Shown: piece by piece, positions 22,767 through 34,964 of the stretch
Numbering within the stretch: the stretch's first letter is position 1
Layout of the letters: the number at the start of each line of letters is the position of its first letter
Source of the DNA: Monoplex corrugatus
Lineage: Eukaryota; Mollusca; Gastropoda; Littorinimorpha; Ranellidae
Direction of reading: 5' to 3'
Length of the DNA stretch: 64,000 nt
Assembly (NCBI GenBank): GCA_030674185.1
Contig: CM060312.1
Coordinates: 28,696,835 to 28,760,834 of the forward strand
Translations under genes and position numbers: made by a program
The notes under the pieces: model-generated
Database searches by the model: none
What the model was told of the DNA's origin: nothing
The model's input: the letters and a program-made list of their open reading frames with translations, nothing else

Positions 22767-23557
22767 CAGACATGGGATTTTGAAAATGTCATTTTTACGG
22801 AAAAAAGTGCGGGGGGGGTCTGGGGGCTGCAGAAGGTCCCCGGAGGGGTCAAGGGGCAACGCCCCTGGGGGTCAGGGGGCGAAGCCCCCTGAAGCTGAAG
22901 GGTTATTGTGATTTAGTCACCCAGAAATGGCACTGAAACGTAAGTAAACGTAATTTATAATATCGTTGCACACAGTGCACTGTGCTTTTCCCGGCTGGTT
23001 CACTTTCACAATTGTCATTGTGTCGCCAACTTTCACCTCTTTAGACTTCAGCTGGCCTTTGTCTTTCCAGCTCATACTGACAACTTCGTCGAGCCAGTCA
23101 AAACGCCACATGCTCTTTTTCCCTTTGTCGATCTCTCGAGCGAAAGCGCTCTCTTCTCGCTTAAGTTTTCTCAACATCGTTTATCAGCACAGTGATATTC
23201 AGCGAAGTACACCGCAGGAAAATCAAAATGGCGCCACAGCATTCTCATACTGGCTGATAATACACGCACCATGTGTGGATTGGATCCTCGGTAGCTTATC
23301 GGAAATAGTCTCGGTTAACAATAAAACCGTGTTCCCATACAGCGGAAGTCTTGTTTGGAATACGAAATCATTTTACGAAGAAACCGTTTAGGAATAACGG
23401 ATCGATGTGTAGCGTCGCGATCGTGGCTAACAAACTTGCATTCATACATATATACACCCTAAAATTTTCTCAACGGATTTGCGCGAATCTCAAGAATGAC
23501 CCCTGGAGCTTTCAGATTTACGGAATTCCGTAAATTTACGCAAGAATCCCATGTCTG
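22767..23557 (-). mobile_element. 791-bp DNA transposon, hAT-like, with zinc-finger-like ORF remnant
   Basis: Inverted ends CAGACATGGGATT and a 6-bp duplication GTACAT on both sides (22761-22766, 23558-23563). A minus-strand frame 23177-22917 encodes RFDWLDEVVSMSWKDKGQLK, then VKVNQPGKAQCTVCNDIINY. This looks like the start of a BED/C2C-type zinc finger found at the N terminus of transposon proteins; the frame ends before the His pair. A G-rich segment sits at 22809-22905. Confidence 0.7.
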
Positions 23558-23563
23558 GTACAT

Positions 23564-24798
23564 GTGCAGATCTCATCAGAATTGAAGATTAGTTTTAAAA
23601 AGATGCCTACAAACTGGTGAAAAAGTCTCTGGAACCATCTTCACTTTTACCATGTCAAAAGCCCTAACTCACTCATTTGCCTTGAAAATGTTATGCCGTT
23701 GCAGCATGATTGATTGCCCGCTTCTTATTCAGGGAGTGAAACTTCTTCAGGTCATTTGTTTACTATCCATCAGAACCGAAAGAGCCATTTTGTAACTCAT
23801 CTTATTCAGTCACTGCAATTTCTCGATTTGGTTAAGTGCATAAACAACCCACCCAGAAAAATCGCATTCATAATGTTTACAAGAATACTGAATCACGAAC
23901 TCTGTAAAACATATCTACTGATGTAAATGACTTTATCTTCACTGCAAAAGTTCATTTCCAAGAAAAACTGTTCACACTAAAAGTAAGACATACATAAAAA
24001 AAAAATAATAATATAAAAAAAATTTTAAAAGGGGGGGGGGGGGAGAGACCACTGACATTTTTTTTAACAGTGATCAAAACTTCCAAAACATCTACATCAG
24101 TGATAAGGCAACATCCTCCGAATCTACACTAACAATTTTGTTTATTTTAATTTGATATATTATTCATATTATGCTGTTGTTCTTTTACAATTGCTTACAA
24201 TTATGTGACCACATGAATGATTAACAGATCTACAAACATACACATGGAACTCTGCCAAGAATTTTGCCTATACTTTTGTTGCAGCATTACTAATTACCAA
24301 CAGACTGAAATATGGGACAAGAGGTAAGTTGGATGAGGGGTGGGTACCTTCCAAACCCATGTGCATGTGCGTGTTCCACACTCTGAGAAAAATGCGCCAT
24401 CTCCTCTTAAGAGTTTCTATAAATCTGCACTCTAAAGCTTTCCTCTAGGTCCACAGATCTACTTTCCATCAACTCAAAAATTTGTCGTTTTTAAGTACAG
24501 CAATTTAAAATCCCTGATGCAGGGTTAACAATTGTGCCATGAGTGGGACAAGCACCCATTCCAATGTGAAATACAGTGAATGATGGGACATTCAGATCAG
24601 TCATGCTAGTACCACTCTGTAACTTTCTTACATAATGTATACAGAGGGTCCAAGAGGGTATGAGCAACTCAATATGGAAGGAGTGGAAAATGTTAAACAC
24701 TTCGTTTATTCAGTGATTCACTGTATCACCAGACATTTACGTTAATTAATTTTCAGTTCTAAACAAACAAATGTAATTTCTTGAAAGCTGATTACCAG
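23564..24798. other. no gene recognised
   Basis: AT-rich flank with a poly-G run at 24030-24044. No exon with conserved content was seen, although the HMGB 5' exon could lie here or further right. Confidence 0.4.
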
Positions 24799-25418
24799 TA
24801 GGTACCGGCAAGCACGTCATTTTGCTGACATCATTGTGAAAAATTGACGATTTTGTTGTTTTTTATCAAACACATATTCAGCTGTCACATCGCTACTTCT
24901 TTAAACCATTATGAGAAAAATAAAGATTGATTTCTCTTCTTTCAATTGAGTGTATTCTTGTTATTACTGAGTGTGTGTGGTGAATGGACGATGACAAAAT
25001 ACGAGCCGTGTGTGTGATCGCTTTCCGCGTGTTGTGCCGCTTTTTGGTCGAGGCCGAGTGAAGCCCCAAACTGACACTCGCTTTTTCAACTGAAAGTCTA
25101 CGCGCGACACTCACACTGCATAGCTATATGTAGTATCAAAATGTCGGTCAGGCTATGAGGAAATCGAACACCTAACAGCCAGTCTGATTTGATTAACCAT
25201 TTGCAAGATATTAACCCTTTTGTACGCATGGTGTTCTAAAAGTTTGAATTCTGACGAACACGAATCTTGAAAATATGGCATCTTCAGGTGAAAATATAAA
25301 ACAATGAATACTCTTTTGTGTGCGCATCATTACAGTCAAATTCATGCACTGTCGCGAATAGACTTTTTGTCAGTTTGAATGAGTACCGACTTCCATCGTC
25401 TGTCGATCTCAAACCAAG

Positions 25419-25479
25419 ATGACGTCGAGTACTTTCGATTCTGTGCCGTCAGTTTTTGATGAAATTCGAGTACATATCG
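25419..25479 (+). CDS. candidate first exon of a small gene inside element A
   Basis: ATG in the context AAGATGAC, encoding MTSSTFDSVPSVFDEIRVHI, then a strong GTAAGT donor at 25480. It lies downstream of a CpG-richer segment. Possible continuation exons are 26701-26805 and from 27667. Function not recognised. Confidence 0.35.
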
Positions 25480-25654
25480 GTAAGTATGTATGAATTAAAT
25501 CACATTTTTTCATCTTATGAGTAAGTTTTACTCTGCTGTGGGATTAGATGAATAGATTTTAAGCTATTTGATCAGAAGTGGCAACAATCATTTCAGTCAC
25601 AAACCAGCACGTTTTCTCAGAAGCAACTTGAGTTCATCGTTTCCGTAAATATTG

Positions 25655-26150
25655 ACTGTCAGCGATGAATAATTTCCTTTAAAAGTTATAAATAAAAGTC
25701 TTATAATCTGAATTATTTTTATGAATGTTTACAGATCAAACATGATTATATAGATCTACATAAGATCAGTGATGAACAATTTCTTGAAAAAGTTATACAA
25801 AAAGTCTTAGAATCTGATTTTTTGTAATGAATATTTACAGATCAAACATGATTATATAGATCTATATCAAATCAGTGATGAATAATTTCTTCAAAAAGTT
25901 ATACATAAAGTCTTAGAATCTGAATTTTTTTTTATGAATGTTTATAGATCAAACATGATTATACAGATCTATATAAGATCAGTGATGAATAATTTTTTTT
26001 TAAAGTTATATAAAAAGTCTTAGAATCTGATTTTTTTTAATGAATGTTTACAATATGATAAACATGATAATGTACAAGATATCTTAGAATCTGAATTTTT
26101 TTTATGAATGATTGTTTACCAAGTAAACATGATTATATATAAGACCTACT
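25655..26150. repeat. 107-bp tandem repeat, about 4.5 copies
   Basis: Units contain GATCAAACATGATTATATAG, then GATCAGTGATGAATAATTTC and AAAGTCTTAGAATCTGA. Unit starts at 25734, 25840 and 25947 give a period of 106-107 bp; later copies decay. Confidence 0.9.
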
Positions 26151-26194
26151 ATTTCTGTAGATCAAGAGTGCAACTGTTGTTGGATACAGTGTGT

Positions 26195-26380
26195 ATTAAT
26201 CATAATAATAATTACAATATTTATATAGCGCAAAATCTTGATAAAAATCAAATCTAAGCGCTGAACAGACACATACACACACACACGGCTATAAATGGGG
26301 TAAAAGAATAAAAGCAATGGAAAATTATAGAGCGCATATTATATACAATTATATATTACAATGTGTTAAGATGAATACTG
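26195..26380 (-). mobile_element. 3' end of a CR1/L2-like LINE (solo tail)
   Basis: Near-identical to the 3' end of the LINE at 46127-47180: (TAA)n, then AATTACAATATTTAT, GCGCAAAATCTTGAT, a CA run and GGCTATAAATGGGG. Only the untranslated tail is present. Confidence 0.85.
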
Positions 26381-26700
26381 AATCTACTCACATCCTGAAC
26401 TCTGAAGCTGTATTTCCACTAGTCTGTCCGGCTTTACATGCGTGTACGCGCGCGTGTTTGTGTGTGTGTGTGTGTGTATGCCTGCACATGCAAACAGTGC
26501 TATACTAGACGTGCACTTCAGTATTAGGTACTGTGTATGTGTATGTTATGTTTGTTGCTATTTTAATGAATTGTGTCACTGACATAGATTGTGACTTGTA
26601 CATAATTTGAGAGGCGTGTGTGTGTTTGTGGGTGTTGGAGTTTGTGTGTGCATCAGACTGAAGTATAAATCAGAGTAGTGTTTTGTCTTGTTTATTGCAG

Positions 26701-26805
26701 AAAATGATCAGTTCCTCAAACTGAAGTCAGTTTTTTCTGGCAAGTGGAAAAGGCTGTCGTCTGAATCTCCCACAGGTGACACTGTACAACACTTTGCTTC
26801 TGCAG
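26701..26805 (+). CDS. candidate second exon of the small gene in element A
   Basis: TTTATTGCAG acceptor and GTTTGT donor. Continues the phase of the first candidate exon and encodes (E)NDQFLKLKSVFSGKWKRLS then SESPTGDTVQHFASA. A third exon from 27667 would give GDAADGAGQQAI and a stop; a different frame there stays open to 27855 (VMLLMEQGNKPFDEAY). I do not know the family. Confidence 0.35.
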
Positions 26806-27229
26806 GTTTGTAAATTAAATAAATGTAGTATGTTTCCAGAAGGGCAGAGGGTGAGGCAGGGTATAAAATAAAATGATGTGGGGAAATATAGTGTCGATTG
26901 CAAAAAGTAAAATTATGACAAGTGCACATACATGAATTTGCAAACATCTTTTTTTTAAAAATCAAAATGGGACAATGTATCATCATTCAAAACAGAACAG
27001 TGTATCATATCAAGAAGACTGAGCAGAAGTATGTGCAGGTAAAGACAATGTTTTACCGTCAGGAGAGAGATCTCAGCTGTTTATGGGTCGATTTTCATCA
27101 AATTTTTATCTGTAGTAAGTATCAATAGGTTAAAAACATTAAGCTATCTCATCTCCCCTTTCTGTCCTTCTATTACATTTACTGAAACATTTATTTAAGC
27201 ATTGATTGCATATGATGGGTATGATAAGT

Positions 27230-27415
27230 AGGCTACCAGGTAGTCAGAGCGTCAAAACTTTACAGGAGTATCTACGGTTTGGATCCTGTCTGGGTCTAAT
27301 GGGTAAATACTGAAAGGTGGAGATATTTCCCATCTCCAAGGTGAACTTTTCTGCAGACCTGTTAGTGCCTGACCACCTTCGTGTGTAGGCATGCAGGAGA
27401 TCAAATCATGTAGAA
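27230..27415 (-). repeat. SINE-like repeat, ACCTGGGAG-core family
   Basis: Same block order as 9680-9840, including GGTGGAGATAT, CTGTTAGTGCCTGA and CTTCGTGTGTAGGCATGC on the plus strand. Confidence 0.6.
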
Positions 27416-29244
27416 GATATATAGGCTCTACATATTACTGATCCCAAAATCCAAAAATGGATACGACTTCCTACTTGGCTGTTACGAGCCATTAATGAGA
27501 ACACATGTGGGACTTGCAGTTCATGAACACCAAAGACTGTCAGTCTTGTATTCAGTCATTTCTTTTCCAATACTTGTGAAGACACACATGCAGTACAAAT
27601 TAGATCTCTCTCCATCTATACACATACAATAAAAGTCACTGAGACTGTCTTCCTCTATGTCACCAGGTGATGCTGCTGATGGAGCAGGGCAACAAGCCAT
27701 TTGATGAGGCGTACAGTTCCTCCAGCAACTGTTTCCATCTGCTGAAATTTCCAGACTACGCTATCTTCATCAAAACTGAGACAAAGTTGAAGACTACACA
27801 CTCATCTCAGAGAACAGCTTTTCTTTCTCAGACAGTGCTGATAACTGAGTGCTAGCCCTTTCCTTGAAGAGACTGGACTTTCACGTTCACAGCTTCTTTC
27901 AGGAAATCCGGTGTTGTCTTTTGTGCCTGTCTTTTGGTCTTCTTAAAGACATAAATTCTCTACGAAAGAAGGAAGATAAGCCTTTTTAGGTGAGAAGAAC
28001 ATGATGTAGTCCACAGAAAGTACATCATTTCGTCAGAGTTGGGTCCCTTCATCAACCAGCAGAGGAACCTGGAGTTTGGCCAACTTGGATGAAATTAAAC
28101 CCAAATTCAGGCTTTACATGACCCGGTTTTGTTAAATAAAAAAGCAAACTAGTACCACATGTATTATAATTACTCTAGTCTAGTAATAGTACAACTCTAT
28201 GCCTGTCGTGTCAACACAAATCCTACAGTCCTTTTTCAACATTGGTCCCTTTGGAACCCTGACATTTGTTCATGAAAGCATTTATAAGTTAAGTATAGCA
28301 TAAACACTGACACACTTCATCAATACAGAGTGGACATAAGTTTATATTGCTAGAAAGTAGGCAAGCTTAAAATTCAGGTTCTTGCTTTTATAACGGCCAT
28401 CTGTCATGATGTGACTACCATAACTTCACATTGGGCTCATGAAATGTGGGTATTTTAGTGAGGGACTGACCTCATACCTTATTCTGATTTGAACACAAGG
28501 AAAATAGTGTAAAAGAGGACAGCATTCTGTGTATTGTGCCAAATATGAAGTCAATCCAACAACTGGTTCAAAAGTTAGTTGTTTGTACTCCTATGTCAGC
28601 TTGGTGCCTCCGCCACAGGCGATTTTGGCAATTTCATGAAGTTTTGATCTCTATAACAAACGTGGCTATTGCTCATCTTCAAAAAAATTAAACGAAGTCT
28701 GTATAGACAGTTGTACTAAAGTACAAACACAAGTTGCAATTAAAGCACATCTTCTCCAAGATATGAACCTGTAAACATACCCTGCCGTGCTAATTTGAAC
28801 TTACATAAAAATACGCATTTTGCCATTTTTGCTCCCTTATTAAGTTATATTGTGTTATAACTCTGTAACCAGTAAATTCCTGCTTTTCTGTTTTCATGTA
28901 ACCTTATATTACATTTACAAAGAATCATTTATTTTAAAATGAAATCTCTAGTTTTTTTTAATACACATAATCAAAAACAGCTTTCCATGGTGTTTTTGCA
29001 TGTTACGTTAAAGGTGTCATCTTAAAACGTCATTATCTCAGGAAAGAAAAGAGATAGAACGTTACTTTTTTTTCCATTTTGTTTCTATCAAAAAGTTCTA
29101 TATGAACAGTATGAAGACTAAGCTCTTCATGTTTATCCTAATTTTGCCTGCCGGTACCTACTACCAGTCACTTTCCATTTTCCTATATCCATGGGCTGCT
29201 GCATAGTGGCTGGGGTCTGGAATTTCTTAAGTAAAGGACAAGCA

Positions 29245-29246
<2 letters not shown>

Positions 29247-29318
<72 letters not shown>
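29247..29318. repeat. (TG)n microsatellite
   Basis: About 36 uninterrupted TG dinucleotides. Confidence 0.97.
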
Positions 29319-29319
<1 letters not shown>

Positions 29320-29322
<3 letters not shown>

Positions 29323-31813
29323 GACATGAGGAATTTAATATTTCTAGCTCAAGCTGATAAGAAAAATGGTGTTCTTTCATTTTCCGCTCCATCTCTTTTG
29401 TGTGTTTAGCATCATAAGAGGGAGAAAATAAGGCAGAGTTGGGTAAGGGACACCCAATCAGTTTTGAACTTCTGTACCCCAGCAAGGGCTTTTCTGCGCT
29501 GAATACATTTTCTATATCTATCATTCTATGGCTCCAAATCTCTCCAAATCCAAGCTTGCTGCTCACATGAATATGGTCAATACAGTTGTCATCAGTTAAT
29601 AAAAGGGACATGACTGGTTTCACCCCATTAATGTTAAGTGCTCCCCTTATGTGAACATTTCACTTGCTATGTTCACTTCACTGTATCTCAGAAACTACAC
29701 CCAGTTTAACACTGACAATTTGCCCACTGACTTGACAGATAGCCTAATGTGGATTGTTTCATGAAAATCAACTTGTTCCACCTGACTTGACAGATATAGT
29801 AGATTGCTTCCCAGCAATCACAACAACAAAACAATATCAATACACAAGAACTCAAATCCAGGCAAATTTCTGGACTGAGGCAGTGAAGGGGATAAAACAG
29901 ACTGCACACCCATTCGTCTGCAGTTCCTCCCTTACTTAAGTGTGGCTTTGCCATTCGCTTGGTTTATTTTCAGGTCTCTAAACTAAACTTTTATGGCAGC
30001 TGTATGAACGATTCTTGATGCAGTTGTCAGGTTTCCCATGTTTCATTTCTCTGGGTCCCCTTGCAATTTTTCAGACCCTAAGAGTAAGACTAAGACTCAG
30101 TAAGACTAAGAGTCACACTGCACATATCTGAAAAAGTGAAATTCATTTATTCATTACCATACACAACAGCCATCATCACATTTGCACACATAATGAAAAA
30201 CAAAACAGCCCCTCTAGACTAAACTTCGTGTTTTAATTCTGTTTTTTGTTTAATTATGTTTGTTTATGTCACTTCTTTCTACTGCAGTCAATGAAATCTG
30301 CCACAGCAGCTGCTGTAAAGTCATCAGGCATTGGGTAGCTGATGTTCTCTGCTTGACTCGGAAGTAATCAGCATTTTCTTTTTCAAGTGCTAAACAGGCC
30401 TACTTTTTCAGTTCCTCTTGCAGACTTTGTGTTTGTTACAGAGAACTGAAAAGAGAACAGTCTTTCACTTGGCACAGATGTCAGAATAGCGAGAGGAACA
30501 CTCGAAAAAATAGTCTTGTCTGGAAACTGTTTGAGTACTTTGATCGAACATTATGATCTGAAAAAAAAATGGCCTGCTAGATCTGGAAATCTGGAATGCT
30601 CTTGCATGTATCCCTGGTCTCAACAAGAGGATGTAACTCTGACTGCTTGACCACCAGGACAGTGCAATGAGAAAACGTTTGCATTCCTTGGATCCAGTCT
30701 TATAATCACTGTATCATTCAAGGTGGAAACACTGGCCCCATGTGCCTAATCAACACCAAGTAACTTTAACAGCTCTAGAAACACCAATGAAATGTGATGA
30801 AAAGACATGATTCAGGAGAAAGGTGGTAGAAGCAGATCTTTCTTTGATCTTGTTCTATGTAAAGTGTGTATGTGTCTAGGTTGTATTCATCATGTATGTC
30901 ACAGATTACATTTTCTTTTGTCACACAGCATCTATTTTTTTCATTATTATTGTTTACAAAACACTGCTTTGATACTAAAATAAAACTACATGTCTAATAA
31001 ACAGTTTGCAAATTATCATAGGTTATTCCACACAAATGATTTAAAGTGAAATCCAAAAACAGTTTTCTCCACAGACATGGGCAGTAAGCCTTTTTTCATT
31101 ATCAGTTTTAAAACTCTTAAGATGTGCTGCGTTTAATGTATATTGTAATAACACTGACCACAAGAAATGTGTTGATAGGGCACTACAGCTTTTTAACAAA
31201 TGACTAGCCTTATGTGTGCACTCTTACAGACGCTGTGGCTTTGAGCAATCTGCGGGGTTCCCTAGAGCGCAGTGGAAAAACTCAAAAAAGCCACAGGGTT
31301 CTCAATAAAGTGGGATTTTTATAATCTCACATACTGACATAGATGCAGGATTTCATGTATGGCTACGTAGCCTAATGTAGGCTTCAAATTTATGCTAAGT
31401 GTTTTTAAGAACTCAATAGGTCTGTTTAAAGCTCCCATCTCTGAAATCTGGATGCATAGGCTACTAGGTGCAAATCTTGCTCAAGAAAAACTTCAGTTAG
31501 GCTAATGCATAACAGCCTCAAGGCCACCAAGCTGGGAATGTGAACGGGTAGGCCCTTATCTGAATACTGTTCTGGGTTGTGGAAGATGGAGCAGGGCAAG
31601 AGATGGGCACCCCTTGAGGCTGCCCAGAACGGCTGAAGCTCTACCACCTGATCAACTGGGCCAATATATGGTGCCTGTTTCATCTTCCTCACAACGTTAT
31701 CCTTGCCAACCCTGAACTGGTTCAGATAAACCATTTACAGATGGGTTGAATGAAATTCACACTCAGTTTTTCTCAGTCATTCCAATTTTCTATGCCAGTC
31801 AAGCCAACCCAAC

Positions 31814-31844
<31 letters not shown>

Positions 31845-32640
31845 TTAGGGGGATGGGAAGGGGTAAGCGCAAAATTCTTTAGAGGCCTAAAAATGTAAAG
31901 GGAGTGCTGACGGAGGTTAAAAAAAAACTGCCCGCAACCCTCAGCAGATCTACTGTTCACTGTGACTGCAGTGACTCTCTGTCCATCTCCATTTCCCTCA
32001 AATTCAAGTGGTCCCTTTTGCATAAATAGCAAACTTACAAATTTCAGTTTCCTTTGAGAAATTGTGTCAAAAATGATTAGCCTATAATACACTTAAGTTT
32101 CCTCAAAAATAAAAAATGGCATATTTCCGTAGGCCTAAACTTTTCACAAAGACTCCATCATGATGATGCTTCTGTTAGTGTAGGCTAGAGCAAAAGCTAC
32201 GACGCAAACAAAGGACGATTTGGAGGCCTAACACCCTGTTCCCATCTTCCCGGGCTTTTTCCAAGGTCGAGCAGGCATAAACCATTGCATCCAAACTCTT
32301 GATCAAGCAAAAAAATGTCCCAATCTTTTCTAAATAGAAAAACAATTTCTGCCCTTCTTTACCACCATGCCAATTTTTTCGCTCTTTACAGCCTATGCTT
32401 TCATTCTGCTGCAACCGCGCCACTACTTGGAGCTCTCCTTGTCCCCTTCGAAAACAAAGTGCATAAATTTTTTCATCAGCAGGAACAAAGACGGCGATCC
32501 ACCAGATAAAGTGTGTCAGAAGCCTTTGGCCTAAATATGTTAACAATTTATAGCCACCTGACAATTTTTTTATTTTGTTTTCCTTTGTACTACTATAATA
32601 CACTTTACTTCTTTCCTTCACTGTATCTCTACTATTCTTC
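29320..32640. other. no gene recognised
   Basis: About 3.3 kb of AT-rich sequence with a poly-A run at 31815-31838. Open frames here (for example 31734-31426 minus, 102 codons) have no motif, splice context or composition that I can defend. Confidence 0.45.
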
Positions 32641-32671
32641 AGACTTGTGCACAGCACAGCCTTCGCAAACA

Positions 32672-32862
32672 AGATGGCTATGAACCAGCACGGAGACGGA
32701 GCCCGGTCAAGGAAAGCGTCGCTGACAAACACTGAAAAATTGAAAATCGCCTGTGAAAATTTGCAAAAGACCATTCTGAAGCAACATGCAAAAAATGAAG
32801 TCATGCCTATGTATTTTTCAAATGTTATCGAAAGTCGGTATTTCAGTACTTACCCATTGTAA
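32672..32862 (+). CDS. hypothetical small ORF / possible first exon
   Basis: ATG in a good context (CAAGATGGC) at the start of a CpG-richer stretch, encoding MAMNQHGDGARSRKASLTNT then a Lys/Leu/Asn-rich segment to a stop after FSTYPL. A minus-strand frame of 209 codons overlaps it (32804-32175), so coding cannot be judged by openness alone. No family recognised. Confidence 0.2.
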
Positions 32863-32999
32863 CTGTATAAGAGAAACAGCAGACAACAGAGCAAGTAGTA
32901 GAGTAGAAGCGCTGTATGACCGCCAACAAGACACAGTGAATAAACACTTCTAACACTGTGTGACGCTCCGAGACCCGTATGAGAGAAAAGACGCGGCAA

Positions 33000-34350
33000 C
33001 GCTAATTTGCGGTCGAAGGGAGGCGATCCGCTGCATGAATACAGTATCAGTTATTTCCCACATTTGTGATCTAAAAATGGATGTCTCTAAGTAACATATG
33101 CCTTGAATCTTGGTGATCGACAGTACGAGATCGCATAAAAGTCTAAAAGAAGCTGGTTTCGGACAAATGTGAGTCCTGCATACAAACTTTTCTTTGTGTC
33201 AGGAGCTTTCAATTTGTCTAATTTTCCCATTGGCTGGAATTTAAATCGTATGCTAATATCATTGAACCACAGAGATTCATTGGCCTATTTCAGCCATATG
33301 CCAGACAGATTTTAGCTCTGTGCTGCTAGCCATGTTCGTTGTCTGCTGGAGTAGCCTAGGCCTACTCTTGTTCTTTTAGTTTGCGCGCTAGGCCTACGTT
33401 TCGCTAAGCGCGCCACAGGCAGGGGGCCATTTTCTTTTTCGTACTGGAGTTAGCCGCTTTGTCGTTGTGAAATCAGCCACTCTGCACCGGCAGAATTTCA
33501 AAACGATGAAAAGAAGTGTAGGCCTATTATGTATGTCAGTGGAAGCTAGACAATACATTTGAATCAAATTTTAATTTGAATTAACATACAACTGAGCTGA
33601 CCAGCCTACATTCACGTGTAAAAGCACTGGACAGGCTTTCGACTGTTTCATCCTCATTGTTAGATTTTCCAGAGCATTAGGCCTAGTCAGTTTAGGAGGG
33701 TGAGAGAGGGGGGGGGGGATTATATGACGTTTCGCACCTCCAACAGGTCATGGTGTGCGCTTCCCGCCACAAATCACCTAAGTTTCCTTCACAGACGCCC
33801 GCCTTCGTGACGTTTCGCGTCGAACAGCGCGATATTTCAGAAACATTCGAGTCTGTGAGACATTTCGCGCTCGTTTTCACGAGTGTTTCTTGAACAATGT
33901 AGGATTTCTTCTACAGTTGACGTTTCGCTCCAGTTCAAACGCGTACAGGTGTGTGTGTGTGATGAACAGAGTGAGCAGGTAACACAAGAAAAATAAAACG
34001 AAATTCGGTGTAAGGGAAAAGGGGGGCTGCATCCTCATTTAAAGAGAATAAGTTTACAAAATACAAGTTACATGCTGATGTACTAAAATACATTTTGAAT
34101 AAGTAGGCCAATCAGAGACAAGTTTCGGTCTGAGCTGTCTTTACTTACTACTAGTTTGGCTTCAGTAGCAGTTGTGCGTGTGTATGGGTGTGCAGAACTC
34201 GATTTATTTACCGTAGCAACTTGAACCCCAAACAGAGCGCCCACAGTACTCTGCACCTGTCCTCCTTCACAGACCAGAACCATCAGGCTCCAACACATAA
34301 ACCTCAGTCTCATTTCTGGGGGTCCCATACAATTTGATGAATCGATTGAG
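33000..34350. other. no gene recognised; CpG-containing stretch
   Basis: Sequence with more CpG than its surroundings (about 33370-33900) and a G-rich run at 33708-33718. I see no exon that I can support. Confidence 0.4.
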
Positions 34351-34365
34351 AGTCCCTAAAACAAG

Positions 34366-34662
34366 TTGCCCAAAGCTGTCACAGTACTGCGTGGCAGAGG
34401 TTCACACCTTGATGCCATCGATGCAGGTTATGTGAACCTTGAAGAATGCCCACCAGCCTGCAGGCGCTTTCCAACAAACCATGATACTAGTATAACGCAA
34501 ATATTTTCGTGGACATCTACATCAGTCAAGAATGGTCCGGCAATCATCTCTCTTGTTTCCACCAGGACGAGCGGCGCCAGATCTGATGCCTCAACAGGAT
34601 CCAACCATCACTTACTGGAGGTCCTTCCCATCTGTTTTGTCTTGCCAGGGAACGTGGAATGA
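34366..34662 (+). other. open frame of 98 codons, function unknown
   Basis: Encodes PKAVTVLRGRGSHLDAIDAG and a Cys/Pro-containing continuation. The frame is fairly clean, but no domain is recognised and it sits next to repeats. It could be a fragment of a retroelement. Confidence 0.2.
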
Positions 34663-34687
34663 AAGCTGCGTACTGGATTGCTCACTG

Positions 34688-34936
34688 GCTCACTTACAAC
34701 TCCTCTGACCAGCAAGCTCCGCTGACGGCCGGCAGGAACTGGGGAGCAAAAAAAAAAAAAAAAAAAAAAAAAAGGCCACATTCATCACCAGATGTGACCT
34801 GATACGCAACTTCTCTGATCACCAACTCCATGGCAGCCAGCAGGAACTAAACACACACCCACGCGCGCGCGCGCGAGCGCATGCACACAAACAAACAAAA
34901 CAAAAAACGTCCACATTCATCACCAAATGTGACCTA
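34688..34936. repeat. diverged tandem duplication, about 130 bp unit, two copies
   Basis: Each unit runs from AACT(C/T)CTCTGA(C/T)CA to CCACATTCATCACCA(G/A)ATGTGACCT. Poly-A (34747-34773) expands the first unit and a CA/CG run (34851-34890) expands the second. Confidence 0.75.
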
Positions 34937-34964
34937 ACCATGCAGAGGGTGAACAAAAGAACAT

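Larger units (their letters stand above)
24799..29160. mobile_element. 4.36-kb TIR element A (TAGGTACCGGCA ends)
   Basis: 12-bp perfect inverted termini TAGGTACCGGCA (24799-24810; complement at 29149-29160) and flanking 7-mers TTACCAG / CTACCAG, matching at six of seven positions. The same ends occur at 53445-57644 with a perfect 7-bp duplication, and nowhere else in the window. The interior holds a CpG-richer segment (24990-25480), a possible spliced ORF, a 107-bp tandem repeat, a LINE 3' end and a SINE copy. I do not recognise a known transposase, so class is inferred from ends only. Confidence 0.65.

Noticed and set aside
22809..22905. G-rich peptide frame (SGGCRRSPEGSRGNAPGG)
   Set aside because: A G/C-rich internal segment of the 791-bp transposon, not a coding exon.
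31426..31734. 102-codon minus ORF as a gene
   Set aside because: No domain, no neighbouring exons; not distinguishable from chance.
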